Numbered from the stretch's first letter, positions 50,054 through 58,773 are shown. The stretch: DNA of 64,000 bases from Klenkia sp. PcliD-1-E (GCF_024124375.1 NZ_JAMXRZ010000001.1:86236-150235), one strand, 5' to 3'. The notes: a model not told the origin generated them from the letters alone. A program made the numbers and translations.

Positions 50054-50099
50054 GGCCTGCTGATGCCCGAGAGCCCTCACCGGCGGGCGTCAGCAGGCC
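50054..50099 (+). terminator. strong stem-loop after M23 peptidase 2
   Basis: GGCCTGCTGATGCCCG (50054-50069) pairs with the strand 50084-50099 over 16 positions with one G-T wobble and a 14-nt loop. It lies 7 nt after the stop. Confidence 0.7.
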
Positions 50100-50148
50100 T
50101 GTCGGCCCACCGGCGTGTCAGACGTCCGCCGCACCGGCCCGCCCTACT

Positions 50149-50167
50149 CTCCTAACTACGTTAGTAG
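50149..50167. promoter_or_regulatory. 19-bp dyad, site 7 (upstream of motA)
   Basis: CTCCTA-ACTACGT-TAGTAG, 104 nt before the motA start. Confidence 0.72.
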
Positions 50168-50271
50168 AAGTGCTGTTCGCAGCGATGTAGTCAGCCGCTG
50201 ATGGAGTAGGGGATTCATGCACACTCGCGCAGCCGGACCCCGACGACCATCCGTCGAAGCAGGGGTGTGAC

Positions 50272-51051
50272 ATGGACCCGGCAACCCTGATCGGCGTCGG
50301 CGTGGCCATGGTCGCCATCCTCGTGTCGATGATCCTCGAGGGGTCGTCGCCGATGGCGATCATCCTGCTCCCGCCGATCATCCTGGTCTTCGTCGGCACC
50401 TTCGGCGCAGCCGTCGCGGGCTCCACGATGGCCGACGTCAAGAAGATCGGCGGCTGGATGAAGCAGGGCTTCATGCCCGCCGCCGTCCCCCCGGCCTCGG
50501 AGAAGATCCAGACGCTGGTCACCCTCGCCGAGAAGGCCCGCAAGGAGGGCCTGCTGGCCCTCGAGGGCCCCATCAAGGAGATCGAGGACCCGTTCCTGCA
50601 GCGCGGTCTGCAGATGGCCGTCGACGGCACCGACCCCGAGGACCTCCGCACCGTGCTCGAGGCCGAGATCTCGGCGAAGAAGGCCGAGGACAAGACCGCC
50701 GCCAAGTTCTTCACCGGCATGGGCGGCTACGCCCCGACCATCGGCATCATCGGCACGGTCATCGGGCTCATCCACGTGCTGGAGAACCTCAACCAGCCCG
50801 ACAAGCTCGGCAAGCTGATCGCCGCCGCGTTCGTGGCCACGCTCTGGGGCGTGCTCTCGGCCAACATCTTCTGGCTGCCCGCCGGCGCCAAGATCACCCG
50901 AACCAGCGACCTGCAGGCCGCCCAGATGAAGCTGCTCGTCGAGGGCATCTCCGAGATCCAGGCCGGCACCAGCCCGCGCACCGTCCGGCAGAAGCTGACC
51001 TCCCTGGTGCCGCCCAGCGAGGCCGCCGCCATGGCCCGGGCCGCAGCGTGA
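50272..51051 (+). CDS. motA: MotA-type stator protein without adjacent motB
   Basis: A 259-residue membrane protein with four helices: ATLIGVGVAMVAILVSMIL at the N-terminus, IILLPPIILVFVGTFGAAVAG, and the C-terminal pair GGYAPTIGIIGTVIGLIHVL and LIAAAFVATLWGVLSANIFWLPAG with the conserved prolines of the ion channel. The cytosolic loop contains the charged residues that contact FliG in flagellar MotA. Unlike flagellar operons, no motB follows; the neighbours are M23 peptidases and a 19-bp dyad lies upstream. It might energise another envelope complex or use a MotB encoded elsewhere. Confidence 0.88.
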   Translation: MDPATLIGVGVAMVAILVSMILEGSSPMAIILLPPIILVFVGTFGAAVAGSTMADVKKIGGWMKQGFMPAAVPPASEKIQTLVTLAEKARKEGLLALEGPIKEIEDPFLQRGLQMAVDGTDPEDLRTVLEAEISAKKAEDKTAAKFFTGMGGYAPTIGIIGTVIGLIHVLENLNQPDKLGKLIAAAFVATLWGVLSANIFWLPAGAKITRTSDLQAAQMKLLVEGISEIQAGTSPRTVRQKLTSLVPPSEAAAMARAAA

Positions 51052-51088
51052 CCGACAGGTCCAGGGCCCGGCGTATCTGACACAAGCA

Positions 51089-51131
51089 ACAGGTGCACAG
51101 GGGCCTCACGACCCCGAACGAGGAGACCTGT
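51089..51131 (+). terminator. stem-loop after motA
   Basis: ACAGGT (51089-51094) pairs with ACCTGT (51126-51131), with an inner GGGG/CCCC pairing. It lies 38 nt after the motA stop and before the next dyad. Could equally be leader structure. Confidence 0.35.
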
Positions 51132-51180
51132 CCGGGCGGGTGCAACCAAGTACTCAAGCCGCGAGCTCACCCTGCCGTTC

Positions 51181-51199
51181 CTACTACCACATTTAGTAG
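51181..51199. promoter_or_regulatory. 19-bp dyad, site 8 (upstream of M23 peptidase 3)
   Basis: CTACTA-CCACATT-TAGTAG, perfect arms, 26 nt before the ATG at 51226. Confidence 0.82.
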
Positions 51200-51225
51200 G
51201 AGCGGCAGGGAAGAGGAACGCGACG

Positions 51226-52527
51226 ATGACACAAGCATCGGCATCGAGCGACGGGTGGCGGCTTCGGGCCCGCGGAGGGCAGACCATCCGCCGATCGATG
51301 GTGGTGTGCGTGGCTGCCGCCCTGGTGGGGGTGACGTCCCCCGCCGTTGCCGCGCCCGCCAACCCCGGGGACGCGCAGATCTCCGCGGCTCAGCAGGCGC
51401 AAGATGCCGCAGCCGCCGAGGTCGGGCAGGCAGCAGCGGAGCTCGCCGCAGCGCAGGCCGAACGCGAGCGGGCCAATGCCATCGCCATGGCGGCGGCCGA
51501 CGCGCAGCTGGTCGCCGAGGCAGCACTCGAGCGCGCCCAACAGGACGCCGATGTAGCCACCGCGAACCTGACAGCAGCCATAGCCGCCGCCAACGCGGCC
51601 CAAGCGGCCGTCAACGAGGTCGCCGCGCAGACCTACATGCGCTCAGGAGACCTCGGAGGCCTGTCCGCGCTGCTGTACGCGGAAAACCCCTCAGAAATGC
51701 TGCAGCAGGCCGCCGCCCTTGAGTACCTGTCCGCAGGACGATCCGAGGTCCTCGCCGAGGCCGGCCGTGCGCGCGTACAGATGGCCAACGCAGACTCCGA
51801 AGCTCGGGCCCGCCTGGCCCAGCAGCAGGCCGCCGAGCAGGAAGCCGCCGCTGCACAAGCCGCGGCATCCGCGCAGCTGGCGCAGGCGGAGGCCGCTGTC
51901 GCCGACATGGCCACCCGGGACGCCGTCTTGCAGCAGCAGTTGCAAGACGCTCAGATCCGGTTGTTGCAGCTGCAAGGTGAACGCAACGCCTACCAGGTGT
52001 GGGCCGCTCAGCAAGCTGCAGCCGCCGCTCGTCAGAACGCACCGACCAGCACGCCACGTTCCTCCACGTCGCCCACCGCAACGGGCACCCCGCAATCCTC
52101 GCCCGGCCCTCAGGGCAGTGCCGGAGGGACCCGGATCACTGCCGGGCGGTTCACCTCCTGCTACGAGATGCGCTGGGGCACCATGCACAACGGGGTAGAC
52201 ATCGCGGCTCCCATCGGTACCCCGATCTATGCCCCCGCGGCTGGCCGAGTGGTCCGGGCCGGCAGCGCTACCGGGTTCGGGCTGGCCGTCTACATCCAGC
52301 ACGACGATGGCAGCGTCACCGTCTACGGCCACATCAATGACTACTTCGTCACTACGGGTGAAAGAGTCGCGGCTGGACAGCTCATTGCCGAGGTCGGCAA
52401 CCGCGGACAGTCGACCGGTCCCCACGTGCACGTCGAGGTGCACTCCCGAGGCATGTACCAGGGACGAACCAACCCCATGCCGTGGCTGCGGGCTCGCGGG
52501 GTCGAGCTCGACAGCCCCTGCAACTGA
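51226..52527 (+). CDS. M23-family murein peptidase 3, coiled-coil type
   Basis: A 433-residue exported endopeptidase built like peptidase 2: signal peptide (MVVCVAAALVGVTSPAVAAPA), about 230 residues of Ala/Gln/Glu-rich coiled coil, a Ser/Thr/Pro linker, and an M23 domain with TSCYEMRWGTMHNGVDIAAP and GPHVHVEVHSRG zinc-ligand motifs. The active-site HxH is HVH rather than HLH. The ATG follows GGCAGGGAAGAGG. The dyad lies 26 nt upstream; there is no riboswitch. It probably acts on septal or side-wall peptidoglycan, by analogy to RipA/PcsB-type proteins. Confidence 0.92.
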   Translation: MTQASASSDGWRLRARGGQTIRRSMVVCVAAALVGVTSPAVAAPANPGDAQISAAQQAQDAAAAEVGQAAAELAAAQAERERANAIAMAAADAQLVAEAALERAQQDADVATANLTAAIAAANAAQAAVNEVAAQTYMRSGDLGGLSALLYAENPSEMLQQAAALEYLSAGRSEVLAEAGRARVQMANADSEARARLAQQQAAEQEAAAAQAAASAQLAQAEAAVADMATRDAVLQQQLQDAQIRLLQLQGERNAYQVWAAQQAAAAARQNAPTSTPRSSTSPTATGTPQSSPGPQGSAGGTRITAGRFTSCYEMRWGTMHNGVDIAAPIGTPIYAPAAGRVVRAGSATGFGLAVYIQHDDGSVTVYGHINDYFVTTGERVAAGQLIAEVGNRGQSTGPHVHVEVHSRGMYQGRTNPMPWLRARGVELDSPCN

Positions 52528-52639
52528 CGTCTGCAGGCATCGGGTCGAAAGCATGGCATGGCCCGGCCGCGGACTCGCAGCTGAACCCAGGTGGACCGAT
52601 CCGCGCGGACGGGTGGTTCTGATCCGCAACAGGCAACGT

Positions 52640-52658
52640 CTACTATCTACATTAGTTG
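52640..52658. promoter_or_regulatory. 19-bp dyad, site 9 (upstream of ctaG)
   Basis: CTACTA-TCTACAT-TAGTTG, 102 nt before the ctaG start. The rest of 52528-52760 shows nothing clear. Confidence 0.75.
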
Positions 52659-52760
52659 ATGACGGGCGAGAGACGGGCTACGCACAGCGGTCGCAACCGG
52701 CGACCAGTCGGAGCTGACGGACGCGCTGCGGCTGCGACCGTCAGGAAAGAGGGCTGAACG

Positions 52761-53819
52761 GTGTCCGGTGCGGGGGGCTGGATGTGGATGCCCGAAGACC
52801 CACCAACCCTGATGCGGTTGCTGACTCCGCAGCTGGACGGCACGTCTGTGTTGGTCGTAGGTCAAGTCATCGCGCTGTGCGCCTACCTGGCAGGAGTACG
52901 ACAGCTGCGCCGGCGCGGCGTTCCTTGGCCCTGGCACCGAACCGCGGCATTCTGTGCCGGCATCCTGGCACTCTGGTTGGTCACCGGAACCCAGGTCATG
53001 GGCTACAGCATGATGCTGTTCTCGATACACATGTTCCAGCACATGGTCCTCACCATTCTCTCTCCCATGCTCATCATGCTGGGAGCACCATTGCGTCTGG
53101 CAATGCGCACACTGCCCCGACAAGGGCGACGCGTCCTGCCCAGACGGATTCTCCTCCGCGGGCTGCGCAGCCCCACGATGAAGGTGGTCTGTCACCCCGT
53201 CACGACCACCGTCCTCTTCCTGATCAGCCTGTACGGCGTCTATCTCACGCCTATCCTGGACGACCTGATGGCCAGCTTGGCCGGCAACCTGGTCATGATC
53301 ACCTTCTTCTTCGTCAGCGGACTGCTGGCCTTCGGTGGGGCATTCGCCTTGGATCCTTGGCCACGGAGCACGTCCGCCCCGATCAGACTGCTGGATATCG
53401 CATTGCCCGGCCCGGCCGAGGCGTTCTTTGCCGTCGTGCTGATGATGGCCAGCCGACCACTCATCCGGACCTTCGCGAACCCGCCCCAGGACTGGGGCAT
53501 CGACGTTATGACAGATCAGTTGGCCGCCGGCAACATCGTGTGGGGCTTTGGTGAATTCCCAACATTCATAGCCGTCGCCATCGTGTTCTTCCAATGGGTG
53601 AAGTCCGAGGAGCGAGGAACCATCCGATCTGATCGGATCGCCGATGACGAGCTGGCGATTTACAACGCTCACCTCGCCCGAATGGCAGCCACCTCACAAC
53701 CCCGCCCACCGGCCGACACCCTGAGACAAACGACTGAGGAGTCGTCTCAAGCGCCGCCAGCGCAACCGACACGTTCCTACACCGGACCCGCGGAACGACC
53801 GCGGTCGCCGGCTACCTAG
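52761..53819 (+). CDS. ctaG: caa3-type cytochrome c oxidase assembly factor CtaG
   Basis: A 352-residue membrane protein with seven helices. Family marks are YSMMLFSIHMFQHMVLTILSPMLIMLGAPLRLAMRTLP near residue 88 (conserved His residues for copper), then YLTPILDDLM, and the C-terminal DQLAAGNIVWGFGEFPTFIAVAIVFFQWVKSEER. It helps place copper in the oxidase. A standalone CtaG is present although a CtaG-like half is already fused to CopD at 45221-47338. GTG start; the last 60 residues are polar. Confidence 0.92.
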   Translation: MSGAGGWMWMPEDPPTLMRLLTPQLDGTSVLVVGQVIALCAYLAGVRQLRRRGVPWPWHRTAAFCAGILALWLVTGTQVMGYSMMLFSIHMFQHMVLTILSPMLIMLGAPLRLAMRTLPRQGRRVLPRRILLRGLRSPTMKVVCHPVTTTVLFLISLYGVYLTPILDDLMASLAGNLVMITFFFVSGLLAFGGAFALDPWPRSTSAPIRLLDIALPGPAEAFFAVVLMMASRPLIRTFANPPQDWGIDVMTDQLAAGNIVWGFGEFPTFIAVAIVFFQWVKSEERGTIRSDRIADDELAIYNAHLARMAATSQPRPPADTLRQTTEESSQAPPAQPTRSYTGPAERPRSPAT

Positions 53820-53834
53820 GGTGTATGCCGCAGC

Positions 53835-53970
53835 TGGTCCGGCCGCCGTGAGGTGGTCGGGGCAAGAGGGAACCCGGTGTTATTCGGGACTGCCCCGCAG
53901 CGGTGAGCAGGAACGACCGCCGTGATCAGCACTGGGTGCACCTGCACCTGGGAAGCGACGGCCAGTAGGT
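53835..53970 (+). ncRNA. cobalamin riboswitch, apparently orphan
   Basis: Conserved cobalamin-aptamer blocks are visible in order: AAGAGGGAACCCGGTG at 53864-53879, GGGACTGCCCCGCAGCGGTG at 53886-53905, GAACGACCGCC, CAGCACTGG, and CTGGGAAGCGACGGCCAGTA at 53948-53967. The aptamer is on the plus strand, but only the 3' end of the convergent copA gene follows; no plus-strand gene starts downstream. It may be left over from a lost gene or act as antisense control. The rest of 53971-54025 could be the expression platform. Confidence 0.85.
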
Positions 53971-54025
53971 GGGCACCTGTCCCCAGGCTTGGTTGTCCTC
54001 GACCGTGCGATCAGGGCGTTATGGA

Positions 54026-56410
54026 CTAGTGGCTGGTGGGCTGAAAGCGGCGCAGCCGCAGGCTGTTGGTGACGACGAAGACGCTGGACAGCGCCATCGC
54101 GGCTCCGGCGATCATCGGGTTGAGCAGTCCGGCGGCGGCAAGCGGGATGGCTGCGACGTTGTAGGCGAAGGCCCAGAACAGGTTGCTCTTGATGACGGCC
54201 AGGGTGCGGCGGGAGAGCCGGACGGCGTCGGCTGCGACCTGCAGGTTCCCGCGGACGAGGGTCAGGTCACTGGCTTCGATCGCGACGTCGGTGCCGGTAC
54301 CCATGGCCAGGCCGAGGTCGGCCTGGGCGAGGGCTGCGGCGTCGTTGACGCCGTCCCCGACCATGGCCACGGTCTTACCGCGGGCCTGCAGGTCGGTGAC
54401 GACGGCGACCTTGTCGGCGGGCAGCACATTGGCGATGACTTCGTCGATGCCGACCTGGGCGGCGACGGTGGCCGCGACGGTGGCGTTGTCGCCGGTGAGC
54501 AGGATCGGGGTCAGTCCGAGAGCGCGCAGTTGGGTGATGGCGGCGGCGCTGGTGGGCTTCACGGTGTCGGCGATGGTGATCAGGCCGGCGGGGGTGCCAT
54601 CGATGGCCACCGCAACCACGGTCGCGCCTTCGGCTTCTGCGCGGGCGTGGGCGGTCTGCAGGTCTTCGGGCAGGGTGATGTTCTGCTCGGTGAGCAGGCG
54701 GGGACGGCCGACCAGCGCGGTGTGCGTGCCGTCGGTGTCGGTAAGGGTGCCGCGGACACCGAGTCCTTCGAGGTTGGCGAACTCTGCCACGGCCGGCTGT
54801 GGCGCTGCCTCGCCCTCGGTGTCGGTGAGGGCGGCGCTGGTGATGGCGCGGGCGATGGGGTGCTCGCTGGCGTCCTCGAGCGCACCGGCCAGCCGCAGCA
54901 CCCGTGCGGCGTCGGTGCCGGAGGCCGGGACGACATCGGTGACGGCCATCTGGCCGGTGGTGACGGTGCCTGTCTTGTCCAGCACGACGGTGTCGATACG
55001 GCGGGTGGACTCCAGCACCTCGGGGCCCTTGATCAGGATGCCCAGCTGGGCGCCGCGGCCGGTGCCGACCATCAGGGCCGTCGGGGTGGCCAGTCCCAGG
55101 GCGCAGGGGCAGGCGATGATCAGCACGGCGACAGCAGCGGTGAACGCGGCCTCGGTCCCTCCGCCGGCGCCCAGCCAGAAGCCCAGGGTGGCCACGGCTA
55201 GGGCGATGACGACGGGGACGAAGACCCCGGAGATCCGGTCGGCCAGGCGCTGCACCTGGGCCTTGCCGTTCTGGGCGTCCTCGACCAGGCGGGCCATCTG
55301 CGCCAGCTGGGTGTCGGCTCCCACCCGGGTGGCGGTGACCACTAGCCGGCCGCCGGCGTTGATGGTGGCCCCGGTGACGGCGTCACCGGCGGTGACCTCC
55401 ACGGGCACCGATTCCCCGGTGAGCATGCTGACGTCCACCGCCGAGGAGCCCTCGGCGACGACGCCGTCGGTGGCGATCTTCTCCCCGGGGCGGACCAGGA
55501 ACCGGTCGCCGACGGCCAGCTCCTCGACCGGGATGCGCTGCTCGCTGCCGTCGCGCAGCACCGCGACGTCGCGGGCACCCATCTGCAGCAGCGCGCGCAG
55601 CGCGGCCCCGGAGCGTCGCTTGGCGCGTGCTTCGGCGTAGCGGCCGGCGAGGATGAAGGTGGTGACCCCGGCGGCGGCCTCCAGGTAGATGTTGCCGCCC
55701 CCGCCGCCTCGTTCGACGGCGAAGCTGAAGGGGTGGGTCATGCCGGGGATGCCGGCGGTGCCGAAGAACAGCGCGTACAGCGACCAGCCCAGCGCGGCCA
55801 GGGTGCCCACGGAGATCAGGGTGTCCATGGTGGCCGCGCCGTGCCGGGCGTTGGTCCAGGCGGCCTGGTGGAAGGGCCAGGCGCCCCATGCGACCACCGG
55901 TGCGGCCAGGGTGAGCGACAGCCACTGCCAGTTGGTGAACTGCCAGGCCGGGACCATCGCCAGGGCGATCACTGGCAGGCTCAGCGCAGCGCTGATCAGC
56001 AGCCGGCGGCGCAGCGCCGCGGTCGCATCCGGGGTGGCCTCGGCCGCGGCCGTGTCACTGGCCGCCGGGTCGAGGGTGCGTGCAGGAGTCGGCGGGGCGG
56101 GCAAGGCCGCGGTGTAGCCGGCTGCCTGCACGGCGGCGATGAGGTCCTCAGTGGACACCGCCGGACCCGGGCCGGTCCCGGCCTCGGTGCTCGAGCCAGC
56201 CGAGGCGCCCCGGGTTACCGGGGTCCCCTCCAGGGTGACCTTGGCCTTCTCGGTGGCGTAGTTGACCGTCGCGGTCACCCCGGGCAGCTTGTTCAGCTTG
56301 CGTTCCACCCGGTTGGCGCACGACGCGCAGGTCATCCCGCCGATCACCAGTTCCACGGCGTTGGTCCCCGAGGTCGGGGTGAGCTGGGGCTGCTGGGCGG
56401 TCGAGGTCAT
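54026..56410 (-). CDS. copA: copper-exporting P1B ATPase
   Basis: A 794-residue Cu(I) exporter. One N-terminal HMA domain ([23 protein letters not shown] near residue 23), eight helices, TGESVPVE, the CPC membrane motif [15 protein letters not shown] near 433, the phosphorylation site [12 protein letters not shown] near 480, [15 protein letters not shown] and [13 protein letters not shown] are all intact. It pumps cytosolic copper out using ATP. It is the last gene of the csoR-copZ-small protein-copA run and starts within 4 nt of the end of the small upstream gene. The HMA domain carries a 30-residue Ser/Gly-rich insert before [13 protein letters not shown]. Confidence 0.96.
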   Translation of the reverse strand: MTSTAQQPQLTPTSGTNAVELVIGGMTCASCANRVERKLNKLPGVTATVNYATEKAKVTLEGTPVTRGASAGSSTEAGTGPGPAVSTEDLIAAVQAAGYTAALPAPPTPARTLDPAASDTAAAEATPDATAALRRRLLISAALSLPVIALAMVPAWQFTNWQWLSLTLAAPVVAWGAWPFHQAAWTNARHGAATMDTLISVGTLAALGWSLYALFFGTAGIPGMTHPFSFAVERGGGGGNIYLEAAAGVTTFILAGRYAEARAKRRSGAALRALLQMGARDVAVLRDGSEQRIPVEELAVGDRFLVRPGEKIATDGVVAEGSSAVDVSMLTGESVPVEVTAGDAVTGATINAGGRLVVTATRVGADTQLAQMARLVEDAQNGKAQVQRLADRISGVFVPVVIALAVATLGFWLGAGGGTEAAFTAAVAVLIIACPCALGLATPTALMVGTGRGAQLGILIKGPEVLESTRRIDTVVLDKTGTVTTGQMAVTDVVPASGTDAARVLRLAGALEDASEHPIARAITSAALTDTEGEAAPQPAVAEFANLEGLGVRGTLTDTDGTHTALVGRPRLLTEQNITLPEDLQTAHARAEAEGATVVAVAIDGTPAGLITIADTVKPTSAAAITQLRALGLTPILLTGDNATVAATVAAQVGIDEVIANVLPADKVAVVTDLQARGKTVAMVGDGVNDAAALAQADLGLAMGTGTDVAIEASDLTLVRGNLQVAADAVRLSRRTLAVIKSNLFWAFAYNVAAIPLAAAGLLNPMIAGAAMALSSVFVVTNSLRLRRFQPTSH

Positions 56411-56613
56411 GGCGTGTGCCCCCCTTCATGCGGCTGGGCCGGGTCGTTGTCCGGGTTGGTCGGATGCTCGGTGCTCTGGCTGGGGGAGGACGCGGGCGCC
56501 CCGATCGGTCCTGCCGCTGCACCCACCCCGGTTGCGGCGGCGAACACGACCACCAGCGCGGCCAGGTAGCCGGCGATCCGGGTCGGCGCGGACAGATCGT
56601 CAAGGGCAGGCAT
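56407..56613 (-). CDS. small single-helix membrane protein of the copper operon
   Basis: A 68-residue protein with one helix ([24 protein letters not shown]) and an exposed tail rich in His, Pro and Asp ([21 protein letters not shown]) that could bind metal. Small proteins of this kind often sit between copZ and copA in actinobacteria; no function is established. It overlaps copA by 4 nt and starts 17 nt after copZ. Confidence 0.65.
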   Translation of the reverse strand: MPALDDLSAPTRIAGYLAALVVVFAAATGVGAAAGPIGAPASSPSQSTEHPTNPDNDPAQPHEGGHTP

Positions 56614-56630
56614 GGGCGTCCTTCCCGGGC

Positions 56631-56846
56631 TCAGGCCGGTGCGTCGGTAAGCTGGTAGCCGGCCTCGGTCACGGCGGCGCGGACATCCTCGGTAGCCAGC
56701 GGGGCAGCGCTGGTCACGGTGACCGCGCCGGTGGGCAGGTCCACCGCGACTCCGGTGACGCCGGCGAGCTCGGTGAGCTCCTCGGTGACGCTGGCAATGC
56801 AGTGCCCGCAGGTCATGCCCGAAACGGTGTAGGTGGCGGTGCTCAT
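56631..56846 (-). CDS. copZ: copper chaperone CopZ
   Basis: A 71-residue single HMA domain with the Cu(I)-binding motif SGMTCGHCIASV near residue 9 and the usual beta-alpha-beta-beta-alpha-beta pattern (VDLPTGAVTV, DVRAAVTEAGYQL). It ferries copper to CopA and to CsoR. It lies 74 nt after csoR and 17 nt before the small membrane protein gene. Confidence 0.94.
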   Translation of the reverse strand: MSTATYTVSGMTCGHCIASVTEELTELAGVTGVAVDLPTGAVTVTSAAPLATEDVRAAVTEAGYQLTDAPA

Positions 56847-56920
56847 CCTGGATCTCCTCCTGTTGTCGTTGCGTGCAAGCGTGGGGGTATTGGTGCGCGG
56901 TGGCGGATGCGGGAGGTGGG

Positions 56921-57202
56921 TCAGCTGCGGACTAGGCGGGCGATGGCGTCGGCAGCCTCGCGGACCTTGGCGTCCTGCTCGGTGCCACCGACCCGGGCCG
57001 CTTCGACCATGCAGTGGGCCATGTGGTCCTCCAACAGACCCAGCGCAACGGCCTGCAGCGCCTTGGTCGCCGCCGATACCTGGGTCAGCACGTCGATGCA
57101 GTAGGTGTCGGACTCCACCATCCGCTGAAGGCCCCGCACCTGGCCCTCGATGCGGCGTAGCCGCTTGAGCTGGTCGTCTTTGGATGCTGCGTAACCGACC
57201 AT
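56921..57202 (-). CDS. csoR: copper-sensing repressor CsoR
   Basis: A 93-residue all-helical DUF156/CsoR repressor. The Cu(I) ligand set Cys-His-Cys is intact: Cys in DTYCIDVLTQ (about residue 35), and His and Cys in LLEDHMAHCMVEA (about 60 and 64). The N-terminal DDQLKRLRRIEGQVRGLQRMV is the conserved DNA-contact helix. It heads the copper operon, and a near-perfect CCCCC/GGGGG dyad lies 41 nt upstream, the usual CsoR target. Copper binding releases the operator. Confidence 0.95.
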   Translation of the reverse strand: MVGYAASKDDQLKRLRRIEGQVRGLQRMVESDTYCIDVLTQVSAATKALQAVALGLLEDHMAHCMVEAARVGGTEQDAKVREAADAIARLVRS

Positions 57203-57242
57203 GGGTGCTCCCTTGCCGTCCGAAGTGCTAAAAAGGTACCAC

Positions 57243-57257
57243 TACCCCCCGGGGGTA
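57243..57257. promoter_or_regulatory. CsoR-type operator
   Basis: TACCCCCCGGGGGTA, palindromic around a central C, in the csoR promoter region. It matches the known CsoR box pattern of TA(C/G-run)TA dyads. The remaining bases to 57363 show no gene. Confidence 0.8.
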
Positions 57258-57363
57258 TCAAGGCCGCAGCGAGCTCAAGAGCGCTAAAAGGGGCCCGGTG
57301 CTGCGGCCTGTCCTGCAGCGGAGAGACGAGGCTTGCTTCGCGAATACCGTCAGCGGGTGGCGG

Positions 57364-58773
57364 TCAGCGGACCAGCGTCGTCGTCTCTAACAGGACTGCG
57401 CCACCGGCGACGCCAAGCACAATCACGCCAAGAGCGCAGACCGCAGCGGTGGCAGCTGCCCCCCTGATGGCACCGGGCGGGACCGATGCACTCGCCTGCT
57501 TGGTGGAAGTCATCGACCACGGCAGGATGGCCGCCCCCCAGCGGAGCAGGTAGAACAGGCTCGCGACGGTGGCGAGCGCGGCGAGCACGACAAGCCAGGG
57601 CAGGCCTGCCTCCCAGGCGGCGGTAAAGGTGGTCAGCTTGCCCAGGAACACGGCGGTGGGCGGGGTACCCACGGTGCTGAGCAGCCCGAGGATCACGACG
57701 GCGGTCAGCCACGGGTGGGTGCGTGCGCTGCCCCGCACGTCGGTGAGCGTGCGGTGGTGGGGGAGCGCGGCGAGCACCGCGAAGAGGGCGAGGGTGGTGA
57801 CCGCGTAGCCGGCCAGGTAGACCACCAGCGAGCCCAGGGCCAGCGGTGAGCGCCCGGCGGCGGCGACCGGGAGGAGCAGGAACCCGACCTGGCTGACGGT
57901 CGACCAGCCCAGCAGGCGGCGCAGGTCGTGCTGGCCGAACGCGGCGAAGGTGCCCAGCAGCAGGCTGGCGGCGGCGAGGACGGCGACCACCGGGCGCACG
58001 GGCACCCCGGGAGGGACGACCTCGACCAGCCGGGTGAGGGCGAGCAGCGCGCCGACCTTGGGCACGGTGGTCAGGAACGCGGCCACCGTGGTGCGGGCGC
58101 CCTGCACGGCGTCGGGCACCCACGGGTGCAGCGGGACGGCGCCGGCCTCGAAGAGCAGGCCGAGCACGACGGCCAGGATGCCGACGGCGACGGCCGCGGC
58201 GGGTGCGGCCGGCAGCCGGTCGGCCAGCTCGCGGTAGGTGGACCCCCCGGCCAGCGCGGTGAGGACGGTGGCGCCGAGCATGAGCACGATGCCGGCCAGC
58301 GCGCCGAGCAGGTACGTGCGGACGGCGGCCTCGGTGCTGACCCGCCGCCGGTCCAGCCCGATCAGGCCGTAGACGGGGATGGAGGCGAGCAGGAACCCGA
58401 CGATGAGCACCAGCAGGTCGCTGGCGCCGGCGAGCACCACCACCCCGAGGGCGGCCAGCAGCAGCAGGGCGTAGGTCTCGCTCTCCCGCCGGTCGCCGGC
58501 CAGTTCGGCGGTGCCCAGCGCGATGACCAGCAGCGTGGTCGCGGCGGCCAGGACCCGGGCGGAGGTGGTGCCGGCGTCCAGGGCGTAGCTGCCGTCGAAC
58601 ACCGTCCGCGTCGCGCCGGCGGCCACCAGTGCGGTGACCAGCGACGCGATCAGCGCGGCGGCGGCGACCACCCGGGTGACCCACTGCCGCTCCCGGGCCA
58701 GGAACGACCCGGCGAGCAGGCAGACGACGGCGCCGGCGAGTAGGCAGGCCTCCGGGACCAGGTCGGCGTACAC
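57364..58773 (-). CDS. nuoN: NADH-quinone oxidoreductase subunit N
   Basis: A 469-residue antiporter-like membrane subunit with about 13 helices. Landmarks are the proton-channel Lys in LLFEAGAVPLHPWVPDAVQGARTTVAAFLTTVPKVGALLAL near residue 208 and HDLRRLLGWSTVSQVGFLLL near 285. It is one of three proton-pumping subunits of complex I. The GTG start directly abuts the nuoM stop. It is the last gene of the operon; the csoR promoter follows. Confidence 0.93.
   Translation of the reverse strand: MYADLVPEACLLAGAVVCLLAGSFLARERQWVTRVVAAAALIASLVTALVAAGATRTVFDGSYALDAGTTSARVLAAATTLLVIALGTAELAGDRRESETYALLLLAALGVVVLAGASDLLVLIVGFLLASIPVYGLIGLDRRRVSTEAAVRTYLLGALAGIVLMLGATVLTALAGGSTYRELADRLPAAPAAAVAVGILAVVLGLLFEAGAVPLHPWVPDAVQGARTTVAAFLTTVPKVGALLALTRLVEVVPPGVPVRPVVAVLAAASLLLGTFAAFGQHDLRRLLGWSTVSQVGFLLLPVAAAGRSPLALGSLVVYLAGYAVTTLALFAVLAALPHHRTLTDVRGSARTHPWLTAVVILGLLSTVGTPPTAVFLGKLTTFTAAWEAGLPWLVVLAALATVASLFYLLRWGAAILPWSMTSTKQASASVPPGAIRGAAATAAVCALGVIVLGVAGGAVLLETTTLVR

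Noticed and set aside
28137..53819. Type IV secretion or FtsK-like transfer genes that would make the element self-conjugative
   Set aside because: No VirB/TraB/FtsK-type ATPase is encoded in the visible part, so only mobilisation functions can be supported here.
53969..55201. Plus-strand open frame of 410 codons following the cobalamin riboswitch
   Set aside because: It is antisense to the well-conserved copA and translates to Gly/Asp/Val-rich low-complexity sequence, a typical GC-rich shadow.
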